Positions 15,061-16,521 of a DNA stretch of 16,521 nt are shown one piece after another. Under the pieces are notes generated by a model. It did not search any database and was not told the DNA's origin. It saw only the letters and a list, made by a program, of their open reading frames with translations. The position numbers and the translations under genes were made by a program. The number at the start of each line of letters is the position of its first letter. Position 1 is the stretch's first letter. This DNA is from Spirochaetaceae bacterium (GTDB lineage: Bacteria; Spirochaetota; Spirochaetia; Treponematales; Breznakiellaceae), in the NCBI GenBank assembly GCA_031255315.1, contig JAIRSS010000236.1:1-16521 (forward strand), in the 5' to 3' direction.

Positions 15061-16206
15061 ATGAAATGCCGGTATTACTTTGACTGGGCTGCTACGGCGG
15101 TCCCTGATGTTTTTCCTTCAAAAGATTTTCCTTTCGGGAATCCTTCTTCCAGACACCAGGAAGGACGGGAGGCCCGGGCCGCCCTGGAAGACGCCCGCCG
15201 CCGGTGCGCCGCCGTCCTGGGGGCCGCGCCTGAAGAGATTTTCTTTACTTCCGGGGGAACCGAATCAAACGCCATCGTCCTGCACTCCCTGCTCCTCAGA
15301 CGGAACCGTCCCGGCGTCGGCGGCCTCCTCGTGTCCTCCGTAGAGCATCCTTCAGTCCGGGAAAACGCCGCGGTCCTGGAGCGCCTGGGAAAGCCGCTTA
15401 CCCCCATCGGCGTAGAGCGGGACGGACGGGTGTCGGAGAAAACCCTGGAAGCGGCCCTGAAAAAGGCGGAAGATCCCCGGTTTGCGGCAATCATGGCGGT
15501 AAACAACGAAACCGGCGCGGTAATGGATATGCCGCGCCTGGCGGCGGTATTGCGGAAGCCCTCCGGTCCGCCGCTCCATTTCCATAGCGATCTGGTTCAG
15601 GCGGCGGGGAAGACGCCGGTGGACCTCCGCGCCTGGGATGTGGACTCCGCCTCGGTAAGCGCGCATAAACTGGGGGGGCCCCGGGGAATAGGTCTTCTTT
15701 ACTTGCGGAAGCCGCTGGAAGCCCTGTGCGCCGGAGGCGGCCAGGAAGGGCGCATCCGTCCGGGAACGGAAAATACCGCAGGCGCGCTAGCTCTGGCGGA
15801 ATGTCTGGAACGCCGGGCCCGCCGGGAAACCGTCGTTGCCGGGTACGGACAGGCCGCGGCCCGGTGGAAGGTTTTGATAACCGGCCTCAAAGCCCTGCCC
15901 CGGTGTACCCTGATCCCCCCGGACCGGGAAGCGGAGGACCGCCGGTTTTCCCCGTACATACTCCAGGCGGCTTTCCGGGGCGTCCCCGGGGAGGTGATGG
16001 TCCGGTCCCTGGACGATGCGGGCTTCGCGGTGTCTACCGGTTCCGCCTGTTCCTCCGGTGGACGGGATAGACCCGTTTTAGCCGCAATGGGGGTGGATGC
16101 GGCTGCGGCCTTCGAGGGAATACGGATTTCCCAGGGCTGGCAGACCTCTATGGAAGATATTGCGGCGTTACTAGAGGAAATCCCTAAGATCCTGCGGACG
16201 CTTTGA
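15061..16206 (+). CDS. Cysteine desulfurase (NifS/IscS-like)
   Basis: This is a PLP enzyme that removes sulfur from cysteine and carries it as a persulfide, 381 residues, cytoplasmic. Key residues: FTSGGTESN (62-70) for the PLP phosphate, His96 in EHPSV stacking on PLP, NNETG (148-152), Asp177 and Gln180, the Schiff-base lysine Lys203 in SAHKLGGPRG, and the catalytic Cys330 in STGSACSSGG. RIRPGTENTAG (231-241) is also typical. The N-terminal stretch between FDWAATA and GNPSS is about six residues shorter than usual. The ATG is 12 bp after the wecA-like stop and has no clear ribosome binding site, so coupled translation is likely. Because thiI follows 45 bp downstream, the natural role is the dedicated sulfur donor to ThiI, like NifZ of Bacillus. 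No iscU-like scaffold is nearby. The general class is firm; the role is inferred. Confidence 0.93.
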   Translation: MKCRYYFDWAATAVPDVFPSKDFPFGNPSSRHQEGREARAALEDARRRCAAVLGAAPEEIFFTSGGTESNAIVLHSLLLRRNRPGVGGLLVSSVEHPSVRENAAVLERLGKPLTPIGVERDGRVSEKTLEAALKKAEDPRFAAIMAVNNETGAVMDMPRLAAVLRKPSGPPLHFHSDLVQAAGKTPVDLRAWDVDSASVSAHKLGGPRGIGLLYLRKPLEALCAGGGQEGRIRPGTENTAGALALAECLERRARRETVVAGYGQAAARWKVLITGLKALPRCTLIPPDREAEDRRFSPYILQAAFRGVPGEVMVRSLDDAGFAVSTGSACSSGGRDRPVLAAMGVDAAAAFEGIRISQGWQTSMEDIAALLEEIPKILRTL

Positions 16207-16251
16207 ATGGCGCTCCGGGCTTGTAATTGAAATTGAAATGGAAGCCACGGC

Positions 16252-16521
16252 ATGGAAAACACACGCGGGTTGCCCGTTACCTATTTATTGAAACCCGGCG
16301 AACTCACCCTTAAGGGGGGGAACAGGCGGGAATTTGAACGAGTCCTTCTGCGTAATCTGACAGCCCTTCTCCGGGGCGCTGGGGCGACGGTGAACCCCGC
16401 GAGGGGCCGGTATTTTGTCCATGCTCCGGCGGCGGCTGCGGACGCGGTAGAGGACGCGCTTTCCCGCCTTATCGGAATATCGGGCTGGGCTAGAACACGG
16501 GTCTGCGGTAAAACCCCGGAA
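16252..16521 (+). CDS. thiI: ThiI tRNA sulfurtransferase, N-terminal part (cut by window end)
   Basis: Only the first 90 codons are in the window, and the frame is open to the last base. I translated it by hand. The ATG at 16252 has GGAAG (16240-16244) 7 bp upstream. A nearby ATG at 16238 is in another frame. The peptide TYLLKPGELTLKGGNRREFE is the classic ThiI opening (compare RYGELxLKGKNR) of the N-terminal ferredoxin-like domain. GRYFVHAP and ALSRLIGISGWARTRV resemble the start of the THUMP domain. ThiI adenylates U8 of tRNA and transfers sulfur from a persulfide to make 4-thiouridine; in some species it also serves thiamine thiazole synthesis. The neighbouring desulfurase would supply the sulfur. 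The PP-loop and any rhodanese domain lie outside, so the roles cannot be separated here. Confidence 0.85.
   Translation, partial: MENTRGLPVTYLLKPGELTLKGGNRREFERVLLRNLTALLRGAGATVNPARGRYFVHAPAAAADAVEDALSRLIGISGWARTRVCGKTPE

Noticed and set aside
1..16521. CRISPR arrays, transposases, toxin-antitoxin or defence genes, tRNA and rRNA
   Set aside because: I looked for regularly spaced repeats, IS ends, DDE or restriction motifs, and tRNA cloverleaf motifs in the spacers, and found none. The coding regions are all accounted for by housekeeping or transport genes.

Overview
The window is ordinary chromosomal bacterial sequence of moderately high GC (roughly 55-60% by eye). It holds nine protein genes, the last cut by the window end. 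I see no phage, IS element, CRISPR array, rRNA or tRNA. The gene set (NADPH-type GltBD, an ATP-dependent ClpC with a TTG start, a MATE exporter, a NifS-like desulfurase next to ThiI, a WecA/TagO-type transferase) and the codon use would suit an anaerobic spirochaete of the Treponema group. That assignment is inference from general resemblance, not proof; a Firmicute-like relative is the main alternative.

Layout. 1-223: non-coding lead-in with a good sigma70-type promoter for gltB. 224-6371: gltB and gltD, 22 bp apart, the two subunits of glutamate synthase (ammonia assimilation together with glutamine synthetase). 6372-6628: spacer. 6629-8020: MATE-family multidrug exporter. 8021-8367: a 347-bp spacer full of inverted repeats, ending in a perfect 34-bp palindrome just upstream of clpC. 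8368-10974: clpC, the unfoldase of a ClpCP protease, starting at TTG. 11038-12279 (minus): an MFS transporter converging on clpC. 12552-13670 (plus): an M20D amidohydrolase transcribed divergently from the MFS gene, possibly a transport-plus-hydrolysis pair. 13671-13974: spacer with a weak terminator-like hairpin and a promoter. 13975-16521: a compact run of wecA/tagO-like glycosyl-phosphate transferase, cysteine desulfurase and thiI (5' part only).

How the genes work together. GltBD form one enzyme. The desulfurase and ThiI form a sulfur relay for 4-thiouridine in tRNA and/or thiamine thiazole. ClpC should feed ClpP, because the LGF loop is present. The other genes look like independent housekeeping or transport functions.

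The most unusual material is non-coding: the 34-bp palindrome and hairpin-rich leader before clpC; a 28-bp hairpin repeat present twice (26/28 identical), one copy forming the 3' end of the MFS gene; and a 10-bp perfect tandem repeat directly before the MFS ribosome binding site. I did not find a convincing new multi-gene system.
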